Positions 24,792-36,344 of a stretch of DNA of 64,000 bases are shown here, one piece after another (within the stretch, counting starts at the first letter, position 1; every line of letters begins with the position of its first letter). The DNA is from Hygrophila difformis (lineage: Eukaryota > Streptophyta > Magnoliopsida > Lamiales > Acanthaceae): the NCBI GenBank assembly GCA_030278955.1, contig JAOANR010000015.1, positions 39,712,487 through 39,776,486 on the forward strand. The letters run 5' to 3'. A program made the position numbers and the translations under genes. Under the pieces are notes generated by a model that had not been told where the DNA came from, made no database searches, and saw only the letters and a list, made by a program, of their open reading frames with translations.

Positions 24792-24794
24792 TTA

Positions 24795-25238
24795 GAGCCC
24801 GTTTGGATTGGCTTCTAGGGAGGTGCTTTTGGCTTTTGCTTCTGCCAAAAGCACTTCTAGTAGAAATTAGGTGTTTGTTTTGGCTTTTAAGAAAAAGCAA
24901 AAGCACATCGAAAAGCGAAAAAAGTGCTTATGGGAGAAGCAACACAGGGGGTGCTTCTCCCAAAAGCAGAAACCAAAAGCACCTCGTAAAATGTGCAAGG
25001 ACTTAAATACCCCCACTACTTAATATAAATTACACTATAAATATATCTTATTATCATATTAAGTAGCATGTCCTTTTTGGTAATTACCACACTCTAAAAG
25101 CACTTTTCATTTTTATTCATCCAAACATATTTTTTAGAAAAAGCCGCTTTTCAAACATTCAATCCAAACACAAAAATTACATGCTTTTGCTTTTGACTTC
25201 TACTTCTGCTTTTTTCAAAAGCCAATCCAAACGGGCCC
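24795..25238. mobile_element. hAT-like MITE, copy 5, diverged
   Basis: Ends GAGCCCGTTTGGATTGGC and GCCAATCCAAACGGGCCC are inverted repeats. The interior differs more from copies 1-4. Confidence 0.7.
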
Positions 25239-25587
25239 TTAATCTTCCATGTTTTTTCATATATCACCCAATTCATTCCTCTTGACATCTCCCAAGGCCA
25301 TCATTCGTCATATTGGCTTATGTGAGTGTGGACTTCACATCTCCTGACTTTAATATAATCTACTGACAGAAACTAGAAACTGATCAATTACTATTAATTT
25401 GACACTATTTTGGATACAAGGATGAATAAAGCTTGCTCAATGCAATGCCAACCTTTAATATAATCTACTGACAGAAACTGATTGAATTCTGAAGATATCA
25501 TTTGCAAAATTCTGAATCCAAATTCATTGTCTTATTCAGATGATTGAAAAGGCTCAACTCATAATAACTTCAAAGAATAAACGTATG
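25239..25587. other. Intergenic DNA
   Basis: It contains a short direct repeat, TTTAATATAATCTACTGACA, at about 25349 and 25454. No gene was seen. Confidence 0.5.
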
Positions 25588-26655
25588 AACAACTTGCAAT
25601 TATAGTTGAATTTTACTTGTAAAGAGATTGGGGAACTGAATACAATGCTTAATACCAAGTTTTTGAGAAATTAAACACCTGCTATTTAATTTCATACTAT
25701 TTTGTTTGGTACCCACATTTAATATTATCTAACACTGCAATGTAGTACAATATTCAAGAATTGTATTCATAAAACTAAATCACATTTACCTAATTTATGG
25801 CACACATGGAAATTGTAAACAAGAAAATGAAAAAAAGAGACTAAATCACATAATATGCATGTAAATAACGTAGGATAATAAAACTTTTTTTTTTTTTTTT
25901 AATCCTAACATTCCTCTTGTTCATATGAGAAATTATATTAAAAAAATTAAATTGAATTTGCATAGTTTAGACTAGAATTGTAAGCGAACTGCTCGCGAGC
26001 TACTTAGATCAAACAAGCATATATCGAGAAAGTGATTTTTAGGCTTGTTTGTTTGACGAGCCGATTGAGTAGGCTCGACTAAATATATATGTTAGAAATA
26101 GTAAAAATTATTTTGTCAAGTTCGAGCCTTCATAAAATTTTCAATCAATCATACTTCTCCACGTGTCCTATATAGTATACCTTCTCAAATATGTTGAAAG
26201 GTTTTGCAGAATAGAGGACTCGAACCCAAATGCTCCTCTAACTTCCATCGCACGTGTTCCATCTGTGTAGCCCATGTTTCATGTCATTCAATGAAATGGT
26301 TTATATATAACCTATATAAATACATATATACATATATATGTGTATTTAAAATATAAAATAAAAACTAAGATATATTAATTAAATAAAAAAATTCATTAAT
26401 TACAATAAATATAAAATAAAATTAATTAAATAAAAAACTAAAATAAATTAATTAAATAAAATAATAAGATCATTTCAAAATTCAGATAAATTGTAATTAA
26501 ATTATAAAATAAATAAATCATAAAATTATATAATCAATAAACAATTAAATTATAAAAAATAAATTAATTAAGGGCTCAAATAAAGAATAATTAAATTTTT
26601 AAAATAATCAAAAAATATTTTATAAAACTATAAAATAAATGAAAAAACTTCCAGA

Positions 26656-26980
26656 GAACGCAAATTCGGTCGGTAGATTATTTTTTAAAAAAATTAATTC
26701 AAATAAAAAAAATTTGAAAAAAAACTTACCGACCGCCAGATGCGGTCGGTGTTGCGGTCGGGTTCATCGACCAAAATAAATTTGGTCGGTGACGCGGTCG
26801 GGTTCACCGACCAAAATAAATTTGGTCGGTGCGTTGGTTGCCACAAGACCAGCCCCCCCCCCCCCCCCAATGGCTCTTTCTCACCGACCGCGGCGTGCGG
26901 TTGATGGACCGGTCGGTAAATCCGACCCGTGTTTGGTCGGTCGGTGTGTGCGGTCGATGGAAGCGATTTTTCTTGTAGTA
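26656..26980 (-). mobile_element. CACTA (En/Spm) element end with subterminal repeats
   Basis: On the minus strand the stretch begins near 26980 with ACTACAAGAAAAATCGC, one base short of the canonical CACTACAAGAAAA terminus. Inward lie many ACCGACC/GGTCGGT motifs, including two copies of a roughly 40-bp unit with GGTCGGGTTCACCGACC near 26745-26830. No transposase or second end was found, so this is a fragment or a very short derivative. Confidence 0.65.
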
Positions 26981-27006
26981 ATATATATATATATATATAT
27001 ATATAT
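26981..27006. repeat. TA dinucleotide microsatellite
   Basis: A run of TA repeats directly beside the CACTA terminus. Confidence 0.95.
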
Positions 27007-27185
27007 TAGTGGCCGAAGGCAGCCAACAAAATTTGTATTTCAAAAACACCTATCATTTAGTTTGTTAATTCTAAGTAAGATATACCTCAAAGAGGCTGCC
27101 TTTGAGAGCAGTATGTCGATTGCCAAGAATAACTTTAGGATACTTGAGGTTTTAAGGCCTCTACCAAATAAATTTTCTTAAGGGA

Positions 27186-27346
27186 ATGAGGACTTGTCTA
27201 AGCGGTCAAATATATGACTTTCATTTTTAGGGTTAGGGGTTCGATTCCCCACTCCCATCTCTTTCTTTTTATCCCCTTGTAATTTATATAGCATGGACTC
27301 TCACTACATTTTTCTTGCTTCGGCTCCTAAATTTTTTATTTTTAAT
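27186..27346 (+). mobile_element. tRNA-derived SINE, copy 3
   Basis: A box CTTGTCTAAGCGG (about 27193-27205), B box GGTTCGATTCC (27238-27248), then GCATGGACTCTCACTAC and a T/A-rich tail. Part of segmental copy 1. Confidence 0.75.
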
Positions 27347-28192
27347 TTCTTAAGATGCTCCTATAACTACTCAAGCTAACTATGATTACCTTCATTATTT
27401 TTTAATATTATATATGTATTAATTATTATGTATTTTAATTGGATGTATTTAAAGTATATACTTCCTCCGTATTTAAAAAAATTTAACATTCCTTGTTTCC
27501 ACGCAATTTAATACACATTTTTAAAGAGTAATATCTCAAATTTTACAAAATAAAAAATTTAAAACTTTAATAATATAAACTAGTGATTAGACGGATCTAA
27601 CAAGATCTCAATTGACTATGTTTTATCTTATGTAATTGTGTTAAAAAGTTAAATCAAAATTACTCAATGAATAACATTTACTGTGCAAACTTATGAACAA
27701 CTTGCAATTATAGTTGAATTTTACTTGTAAAGAGATTGGGGAACTGAATACAATGCTTAATACCAAGTTTTTGAGAAGTTAAACACCTGCTATTTAATTT
27801 CATACTATTTTGTTTGGTACCCACATTTAATACTTCTATCATCTAACACTGCAATGTAGTACAATATTCAAGAATTGTATTCATAAAACTAAATCACATT
27901 TACCTAATTTATGACACACATGAAAATTGTAAACAAGAAAATGAAAAAAAAAAACTAAATCACATAATATGCATGTAAATAACGTAGGATAATAAAACTT
28001 TTTTTAAAAAATAAAATAAATTGAATTTGCATAGTTTAGACTAGAGTTGTAAGCGCTCGCGAGCTACTTCGATCAATGCTCGACTGGATTTCGAGTTGCG
28101 AGCACAAGCCAGCAACACAAGCATATATCGAGAAAGTGATTTTTAGGCTTGTTTGACGAGCCGATTGAGTAGGCTCGACTAAATATATACTA

Positions 28193-28451
28193 CTTCCGTT
28201 CTCATTTAAGTGCTCATTTTGCATAGTAGTAACTATTCATTGAGTAACTTTGATAAAATGTTTAACATAGTTGTATAAGATAAAATATATTCAAGTGAGT
28301 TCTTGTTAGATTCGTCTAATCACGTAGTTTTAGAATATCAAATTTTTATAACTTTTACTTATATACAATTTGAGTTATAAACATTTAAAAATGTGTATTG
28401 GACTACGTGAAATGGAGAAGTTGAGCACTTATTATATGAGAACAGAGAAAG
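28193..28451. mobile_element. TA-flanked MITE inserted in segmental copy 2
   Basis: Ends CTTCCGTTCTCATTTAAGTG and CTTATTATATGAGAACAGAG are inverted and flanked by TA. The matching position in copy 1 (near 26091) is uninterrupted and serves as an empty site. Confidence 0.8.
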
Positions 28452-28889
28452 TATGTTAGAAATAGTAAAATTTATATATATAATTTTTAAATGATTTGAA
28501 CCTCAAGCATGCTCGCTTGCAGGCTTGAGCAAATGCTTGCGATCCTATTTGCAAGCTTAAATTATCTACTTGAACTTGTCAAGTTCGAGCTTTCATAAAA
28601 TTTTCAATCAATCAAGCTTCAGACTCGATTCGACTCAGTTCGTTTATCATCCTAACTTAAGCGATGTTAATGAACTGAGAATAATATAGATGATAAATTT
28701 GTTTTTTTTTTTTTAATAGCCAAAACCACCCAACCAAATTTGTATTTAAAAAACACCTATCATTTAGTTTATTTATTTTAAGTAAGATATACCTCAAAGA
28801 GGCTGCCTTTGGGAGCAGTATGTCGATTGGCAAGAATAATTTTAGGTTACTTGAGGTTTTTAAGGCCTCTACCAAATAAATTTTCTTAA

Positions 28890-29052
28890 AGGAATCAGGA
28901 CTTGCCTAAGCGGTCAAGTTAATGACTTCCAATTTTTAGGTTAGGAGTTTGATTCCCCACCCCCATCTCTTCCTTTTATCACTTTGTAATTGTGTAGCAT
29001 GGGCTCTCATTACCCCTTTTTTTTTTGCTTGGGCTCCTAAAAAAAATTCTTA
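28890..29052 (+). mobile_element. tRNA-derived SINE, copy 4
   Basis: A-box CTTGCCTAAGCGG and a B box with one change (AGTTTGATTCC) near 28946-28956. It lies at the same relative place in segmental copy 2 as SINE copy 3 in copy 1. Confidence 0.7.
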
Positions 29053-29424
29053 AGATGCTCCTATAACTACTCAAGCTAACTATGATTAGTATTACCTTCA
29101 TTATTTTTTAATATTATATATGTATTAATTATTATGTATTTTAATTGGATGTATTTAAAGTATATACATTTTAATTAATTGAGGTTGTTTGTTAAGCAAT
29201 TAATAGCTAATAACAAACAATCCTTAATTTTCCGTATTATGGATATTTAGAATCCCATATTATTCAGGCTAATTACGTTTGGTTGTGATCGAAGTTGAGC
29301 ATAAAAAACTCCCCTTCCTTTAATTATGTGATTACAAAGGATATTAAAACATACAAACATAAAAAATAACTAATATACTCACACAACTTTGTCGACACAT
29401 GAGTGTCAATGTTAAAAAATAATA

Positions 29425-29791
29425 CTCCATCCGTCCTACTTAAAATGTCATGTTTCATTTCTGCACACAATCCAATTCATTTTTTTTATCGTTAATATTT
29501 CAAAATATATTGAACTAAAAATTAAGCAAAATATTTATTCTAAAACTATACGATTAGACGAATCTAACAAGATCGAACTCGACTATTTTCTTCACATATA
29601 TACTTATAATAATATTGAGTCAAAGTTCAATAATGAACAATATTAAAAAATCAAACATGACATTTTTACTGGAAACAAGACCGAACTCGACTATTTTCTT
29701 CACATATATACTTATAATAATATTGAGTCGAAGTTGAATAATGAATTGTATTAAAAAGTCAAACATGACACTTCTACTGGAATGGAGGGAG
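29425..29791. mobile_element. Stowaway-type MITE with internal tandem duplication
   Basis: Ends CTCCATCCGTCCTACTTAAA and TACTGGAATGGAGGGAG are inverted and flanked by TA. Inside, a roughly 108-bp segment containing GAACTCGACTATTTTCTTCA is present twice in tandem (about 29574 and 29683). Confidence 0.75.
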
Positions 29792-31158
29792 TAATAAATA
29801 AAGATTGAGACTCAATAAGACTATCTTTAACCATGACCACCCCAACCACCCAACCATCCAACCATCTTATTATTTAATTAATTTCCATTTCCTCCAACTC
29901 ATCGATATCCATTCCAACCCAACCACCACAATTTTACATACTTTATCAATAACCACCCAACCACAATATTATATATAATTATTTTAATTGGTATAATTTT
30001 AAATTATATTGAAATATAAAAAAAATAATATATCAAAAATATAAAATATTTATCTTATTTATAAAGAAAAAAATCTAAAATATTAATATATTTTTATTTA
30101 CTTTTATTTTATAAAAATTTAAAAATCAGTTAAATATATCAAAATTGATATATTATGTATTTAATAAAAATATAGTAAGAGTGATCTTTAGAATGAAAAA
30201 TTATAAATATGGTATATTTTTTAGTTATATTTATTTATTTATATAAAAATATGATTATTTTATTATATAAAATTAAAAGAATCACTTGACCAATGGAATG
30301 GAGACAAGTGTCTCAATCCCATTGGCAAAAATTAAAGAGACCTAGTGTTCTCATGGCTGGAAGTGGTCGACCACTCCAATGCAACCACCATCTTTTTTTT
30401 TTTTTTAATTAATGCTTACGTGGCGGACACCACCGATGTCGATAAACAAGTCTAATGGAAGTGACGAGCCGTTGACCATTTCACGTTAATATCCAAGCCC
30501 ACCGAAAAAAGCAACTCAAAGAAATCCACACCGTCGTACGATGGCCACCGACGGCTCCGATTTGATTACGCCCAATCAACCACCACTAAATCACTAATCA
30601 CATCCACACTTACATATTACCCACCGATTAAGATTGGCAAATCCACGTTACAGATTTGAGTCTTGTGAGAAATAACATTCAGACTCAGCTCTGAAAACGA
30701 AAGTGACTTTTCATTATCAGCCAAAATGCAATCAGTTCAGTGCCACTGTGCGAGCGTGAGAAATCGAGTACATTTGCAGGAACAGGGGTACTTTTGATAG
30801 CAGTAATTGTCGCGTAATCCTTTTTTTTTTTTTTTTTTTTTCCGGAAAGTGCCATTTCATTAGTCATCACAAACACACTCAGACTCCCGATACACGAAAT
30901 ACCCTCTGTTGACCTGTCAGATGTACCATATAACTTTTTTACCCGCCGCTTTATGGAAGTCAGTTTTTTAACCGAAAAGACCAAAAAGCCTTGGACCGGA
31001 CGCGACTCGGCCCGGACCAAACAAAAAGACCGGACCAAGGCTTTAATTACTAAACATGATTAGAGTGAAGGACTTCGTCCGGACTACCCACTTGGTCCGC
31101 ACAATAATATAAGCGGACCAAGTTAGGGTTTAGGGTTTATGCGGACCAAGCTAGGGTT
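29792..31158. other. Intergenic DNA, no supported gene
   Basis: AT-rich to 30300, then a more balanced stretch to 31158. It holds a poly-T run near 30820-30841 and, from about 30990, scattered CGGACCAA motifs like those at 40521-40966. The open frames present match no known family. Confidence 0.4.
30991..31150. repeat. CGGACCAAG motif cluster, left
   Basis: About six copies of CGGACCAA or its complement occur within 160 bases, the last two beside AGGGTTTAGGGTTT. The same motif is clustered again near 40521-40966, which suggests a shared origin or the outer part of the same element. Confidence 0.5.
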
Positions 31159-31765
31159 TAGGGTTTTTTTGTTTTTTTTTTCAGTTTTTCCTTTTTTTTT
31201 CCTTTTCTTTTTTTTTTCTTTTTTTTTCTTTATTTTTATCTTTTGTTTATTTTAATTTTTTCTTTCTTTTAATTTTTGTTTATTTTAATTTTTCTTTCTT
31301 TTAATTTTTTCCCTTATTTTTCCTTTCCCTTATTTTTTTTTAATTTTTTCCTTTCTTTTCATTTTTTATCCTTTTTTCTTTTTTTTGCTTTTTTTTTATC
31401 ATTTTATTTTCATTTATCTTTTGCTTTTTCTTGTAATTTTTTTCTTTTTTCTTCTTTTATTTTTTTATTTTCTTCATTTTCTTCTTGTTAATTTTTCTTT
31501 TTTTTTTATTTTTTCTTTCATTTTCTTTTTCCTTATTTTTCCTTTTCTTTCATTTTTTTCCTTTCTTTTCATTTTTTCTCTTTCTTTTCCTTTTGTTTTT
31601 TTCGCAAATTTTTTTCTTTTTTCTTCTTTTCTTTTTTCCTTATTTTTATGTTTTCTTCATTTTCTTCTTGTTTATTTTTTTCTTTCATTTTCTTTTTTCC
31701 CTTTTCTCTTCTTTTCTTTTCTCTATCTTTTCTTTTGTTTCCTTATTTTATTCAATTTTTAATTT
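31159..31765. repeat. 600-bp T/C-rich low-complexity block
   Basis: Almost purely pyrimidine on the plus strand, with irregular TTTTCTTTT-like units. Open frames inside it are poly-Phe/Leu artefacts. Confidence 0.9.
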
Positions 31766-32211
31766 AGTAGTGAATATTATTGCTTTGTAAATTGATTAGT
31801 ACAATTAAATAAATTATATTACAAAATTATTATTATAATAGTAAATAAAAAAAACACTTATTATTCCAATTTTGAAACCAGCTTACGGATCCGTTATAAT
31901 GCATTGCATTGTATAAAAGCCCCATCATTGATTACATTTTGGAAATGGAACATATATAATAAGCCTTCTTCACAGCATATCCAGCGAATAAGTCTCTGTC
32001 CTAAATGCAATATAATGAAAGAATACATTGCCGAATCCTCATATTCCCCCCACATATTGACGAATGATTCAAAAAATAAAACACATTTAAAGAACCTGTT
32101 GTGCAGCGCAGCTTCTGTTATAAGATGCCGAATCTTTTTATTCTCACGTAGAAGATGCTTCAAACAGTACTTCATTTATAGTTGCTTCCGAAGTCTTATT
32201 CTAATCGAAAA
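31766..32211 (-). other. Host-side sequence left of the chromovirus, with a decayed exon-like stretch
   Basis: On the minus strand near 32130-32175, the sequence LKHLLREN followed by KKIR resembles LKHQLRENEKIL encoded near 39920-39970 on the other side of the retrotransposon. This suggests two related copies of an unidentified gene piece. No family was recognised. Confidence 0.35.
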
Positions 32212-32216
32212 TTAAC

Positions 32217-34802
32217 TGTAACACCCCGGATTTGATAACCCAGGCCGGGATGCCACCGCCACACCTTCCCAAGCAAAACACGAACCATTTCGAGCTCACT
32301 TGAGAAGATGCTAAGGCTAAGTTGTATCAATATTTGAAAATATTTAAAACCAATCAATGAGTGCCCGAATTTAAATCAGAGTAAAGCAAAACATGTATCA
32401 TTTAAAAACAGTGCGGAAGCTCAGTAAGGGCCAAACATGAGTTCAGAATTTGTAAAAGAATTTAAAAAAAATTAAGTGCGACAAGTCTTCGGAAATTCCC
32501 ATCCCAAATGGTAAAATGCCATGCGCTAATCTTCCACATCTGAAAAAAAATAGAGACAACGTATCTTATCAGTACAACGGTACTGAGTAAGTTAATATAT
32601 AGCACAACGAAGTTTAAAAATTCCAGAAGAGTATATTAAAGTGGGATTTTTAATTTAAAAGGAGGACGAGTAAAAATAATATACTTATTTAAAAAGACGA
32701 ATAAATAAATTAATTTAAAATCTCTTACACATATGCCACGAACATTTTACCAATGTTAGTTATGATCGAGGACACCCCATTAGCATATCCTAGGGACGAA
32801 CCCACAGGACCAACCTTTGGGACTTTATACCCACAAGGACTCAAATATATCCTAGGGACGAACCCTTGGGATCAACCTCTGGGACTCGTACCCACGAGGT
32901 AAGTGCATGCAGCGGACCCTATACAGACACACTCCGGAGCCCTAGATAACCCATACGGATACATCTAGGAGTATAGACTCATACATCACAATAAATAAAT
33001 GCCGTTTTGGCTACAAGAGAGGGGCGACATAATTCACCACATTGGCATCCCACTCGATCAAAACTTACAAAGTTTTAAAAAAAAAAAACCACATTTTATC
33101 ACTTCATAATATTCCACATTTCCAGAATCCATATTCTTCAAAAATGAGTAACAATCGACTCATAGTTCATCGAATAATCAAAATAGCATTTACCGATTAA
33201 AAAAATGCCATTATAACAGTTTCTGAAATCGCATTTGAAAATGCAGTAAACGATTTTTAAAAATTCTGGAAAAATTACAGTAGCTAGAAAACATCAAAAT
33301 AAGCATTTTTCATAGAAATAGCCATCTCAAAATTCGGACTCTAAGTAGGTCATTTTAATCCATTTCAGAAAGCTATTGAAATTCAATTCCTCATGCTTCA
33401 GTAAATCCGACCACAGTGAGTTCAAAAATTCATAACAATTTCATATGTGCTCCAAAAATCATGAAATTTTACAGGGATGTTCTAGACACATATTAGAACA
33501 AGTTTCATGAAGACATCAAGCACTAAAAACGATCATAGGCAAGAGTAAATCGAACAACAAAACTGACTACATACATACACCAAAACTGTCAACACGTACG
33601 CAGAAAATACCAGATCGAATTTGGGTGATCAAAACTTGTCCAAAAATTATAAAAATTTACAGAGAGCATCTTTAGGACATTAGGAACAAGTTTCATTTCG
33701 GAAGATTCTCCTAAAAATGTACGGATCATGGTCGAATTCACAGAACAATAAAATTGGTCACAAGAAAACCCTATTTGACAGATTTTGTCAATTGAAAAGA
33801 TAAACCTATATCTCGAGTTATACTCAACCAAAACTCCTAAAAATCGACGTGCACAATACTAACTTACTTAGGAACAAGGTAGAGTCGAAATTCTCCTTGG
33901 TGGTCTCCCTGAGATCGTCCGAAACAGGCTCTACAGTTCCACGAATCAACACCCTTCTCCAATTGAACCTATTTTGGAGTCGTCGGAGGAAATCTCAGTT
34001 CTAGGATAGAAAACTCGAACCTAGGACCAAGGAAAAATAGTAGAACTCTTACCTACCCTTAGAAGAATGGATTGGATCACTTGAACACGTCCACACTCCC
34101 TGGAAAGATGATGAACAACTCACAAACTCACCAACACTCCCTATCGAACTATTTTCGGATAGAGTGCAAATGGATGGCTTTGGGGGCTGATTAGGGGTAC
34201 TTATAGGGGTAGGGAGCAATCCAATGACTGCCATAGGATACTAGGGAGATGAGAGGATGAAATGCAACCCATAACTCCCGAATTAATCCCCTCAATCCTC
34301 ATCCAAAACCCCCACTCACCCCATGACTCCATAGGATCCCCTTGGTGCCCAAGTTTCAATTATGAGCTGACTTTGTGGGGATTTAATACACCCAAAACCT
34401 ATCCAAAACCCTCCCCACACGTCCTCCAACATCGGATACTCAAAAAGGAGTCGTTTGGAATCGCCCACTACCATTATCATGGCAAAAAACGCATGAACCG
34501 TTATGACTTGTCATAACAGCAGAGTGGCGCGCTGGTGGCGCGCTCCGCGCCGCCACCGCGCGGACACCAGCCTGCGAATTTTTTTTTTTTTTTTTTTTTT
34601 TACAATATTATGATTTTTAATCTCTTAAAAATCATAGTATGAATTATCCGAGATTGTTGGGATAATTCGATACATCTATCCCGAGTCGCGACTGTCCGAA
34701 ATGTTTAATTTCGTTCTCTCGGAATTATTTCGATTTCGATAAATAAATCAAATTCTTAAACTTCGGATTTTAAAACTTGATGTCGATTTCTCGGGTATTA
34801 CA
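32217..34802 (-). repeat. 3' LTR of the chromovirus
   Basis: Near identical to 36345-38933. A purine tract AAGGAGGGTAGAC lies directly inside it on the minus strand (34803-34815), as expected next to the 3' LTR. It contains a GC-rich palindromic stretch near 34514-34560 beside a T run. Confidence 0.95.
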
Positions 34803-34997
34803 GTCTACCCTCCTTAGAAATCAACTTCGTCCTCGAAGTTGGGTCGCACTCGGACTAATAGTAATGCATGTAATAATTGACACGCAGAAAATATTTGAGG
34901 TTTGAAAATTAGATTCTTACCTCGGCGCGTGACGACTCTTTTTGGGGTATCACATCCTCCCCCCCCCTTAGGACTGCAGTTATGTCCCCATAACTGC

Positions 34998-35531
34998 TCA
35001 CGAGTCGTGTTGGAAAAGATTGGGATACTTCTGCTCCATATCCGATTCCAACTCCCACGTCGCTTCTTCCGTGCCATGATTGGACCACAACACCTTGTAA
35101 TACTTTGTCGTGCTAATTCCGGTGGAAGGGCCAATCGGTAGGCCAAGGTACCTACACGGTCTAAAATCTCGTATAGACCGATGTAGTGAGGAATCAGCTT
35201 CCCTCGTTTGCCAAATCGCATCACCCCCTTCATGGGTGACACCTTTAGCATAACCTTGTCCCCCACTTGGAATTCCAATTCTTGTCGTCTTGTATCGGCA
35301 TAACCCTTTTTGCCTATCTTGTGCAGCTTCCATCTTTTGTTGCACTACCTTAATTAGTCGGCTCATGTCCTCAATGAGCTGAAGTCCCACAACCACAGAA
35401 TTATCATCCTTAACCCAACATAACGGACTGCGATACTTGCGTTCGTAGAGAGCTTCGAACGGTGCCTTGGATACCGGCTCTATTCTAGGTACCCGATCAA
35501 TCTTAAATTCGACTTCTCGCTTTGGCGGCAT
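34998..35531 (-). pseudogene. Chromovirus integrase C-terminus and chromodomain, fused to RT start
   Basis: The minus-strand frame starts with the linker before reverse transcriptase (PPKREVEFKIDRVP, EPVSKAP). It jumps directly to the end of integrase (FEALYERKYRSPLCW, then FQVGDKVMLKVSPMKG in another frame) and ends with chromodomain sequence (EEATWELESDM). The jump removes the RT, RNase H and DDE core. Two frameshifts follow in the last 300 bases. Confidence 0.85.
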
Positions 35532-35560
35532 TACGTTGGGACATCCATTTACGACTGGGA

Positions 35561-36344
35561 TTATGTCGTTCTTTTTTTTTTTTTTTTTTCCTCGTCTTTG
35601 AGGTTATGCACATAGCATGCATATAAGTGATAGCCTTTTTGTATGAGATTGCAGAACCTCAAGGCATTCACTACCTTATCGTTTTTCTTTCGAGGCTGCA
35701 TGTAATACACAACCTTCCTCCCTCGACTCTTGGCTAAGGAAATCTTCTGCTTCTGGCACTCAATAACAGCTTTGTATTGAGTCAGAAAATCCATGCCTAA
35801 GATGACGTCGAAGTCCCCAAGATCAAACTCGACTAGATTCGCGAAGAATTCTAGATTCTTGATTACTATCGGGGTTCCATCGTATCGTTTCAAACATGAT
35901 ATCACCTTGCCCGATGGTAATTGAATTCCTAAGTTAATGTTCGTAGGCGCTGGTAGATCTAAGGCAGATATAATCCTTGTAGATATTAAAGAACAGCTCG
36001 CGCCTGAATCGAACAAAACTTTAACGGGTACGCTTAAAGCAGTAAACGTACCAGTGATCACTTCTCCCTGAGCGGCCAAATCCGCTTGGTTGATCACGTT
36101 CAAGCGTCCCACGGCTCCGCCTTGATTTCTCTGCTGGTTGTGATTCTGGGGTGGCCCTTGAGCTTGCTGGAACCTTTGTCCTTGATTGTTATGCTGATTC
36201 GGCCCAGTTGGGTGATTCCCAGTTGGACGAATCACTAAGTCCAGCCTCTTCTCGATTGTCTCCTCTCGAATTCTACAATCCCTTCTCAGGTGGCCATCTC
36301 TGCCACACCTATAACAAGACCCAGGTGTATCAATATTTCCACTC
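35561..36344 (-). pseudogene. Chromovirus gag zinc knuckle and aspartic protease
   Basis: From the LTR edge inward the frame reads CYRCGRDGHLRRDC (CCHC knuckle), a Gln/Asn-rich linker, and then LFDSGASCSLIS, an intact retroviral-type aspartic protease active site. LGMDFL marks the protease end. The gag N-terminus and the primer-binding site are missing, because this frame starts exactly at the inner LTR border (36344/36345). The open frame formally continues into the LTR. Confidence 0.85.

Larger units (their letters stand above)
25588..29176. repeat. Segmental tandem duplication of 1.5-1.9 kb
   Basis: Sequence from 25588 recurs from 27691 (GAACAACTTGCAATTATAGT), and sequence from about 27020 recurs from about 28720 (AAGATATACCTCAAAGAGGC). 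Copy 1 is about 25588-27458 and copy 2 about 27690-29176. Copy 1 contains a CACTA end; copy 2 contains a TA-flanked MITE. Each carries a SINE at the same relative place. Differences show a fairly old event. Confidence 0.8.

Noticed and set aside
27186..27346. A possible tRNA gene because of A and B boxes
   Set aside because: No cloverleaf or acceptor stem forms, and an A/T-rich tail follows; it is a SINE.
31120..31165. Plant telomere-type TTTAGGG repeats
   Set aside because: Only two or three units occur, beside GCGGACCAAG motifs; too few for an interstitial telomere.
31276..31790. Phe/Leu-rich open frames that look like membrane proteins
   Set aside because: They come from a 600-bp T/C-rich low-complexity block with no promoter or conserved motif.
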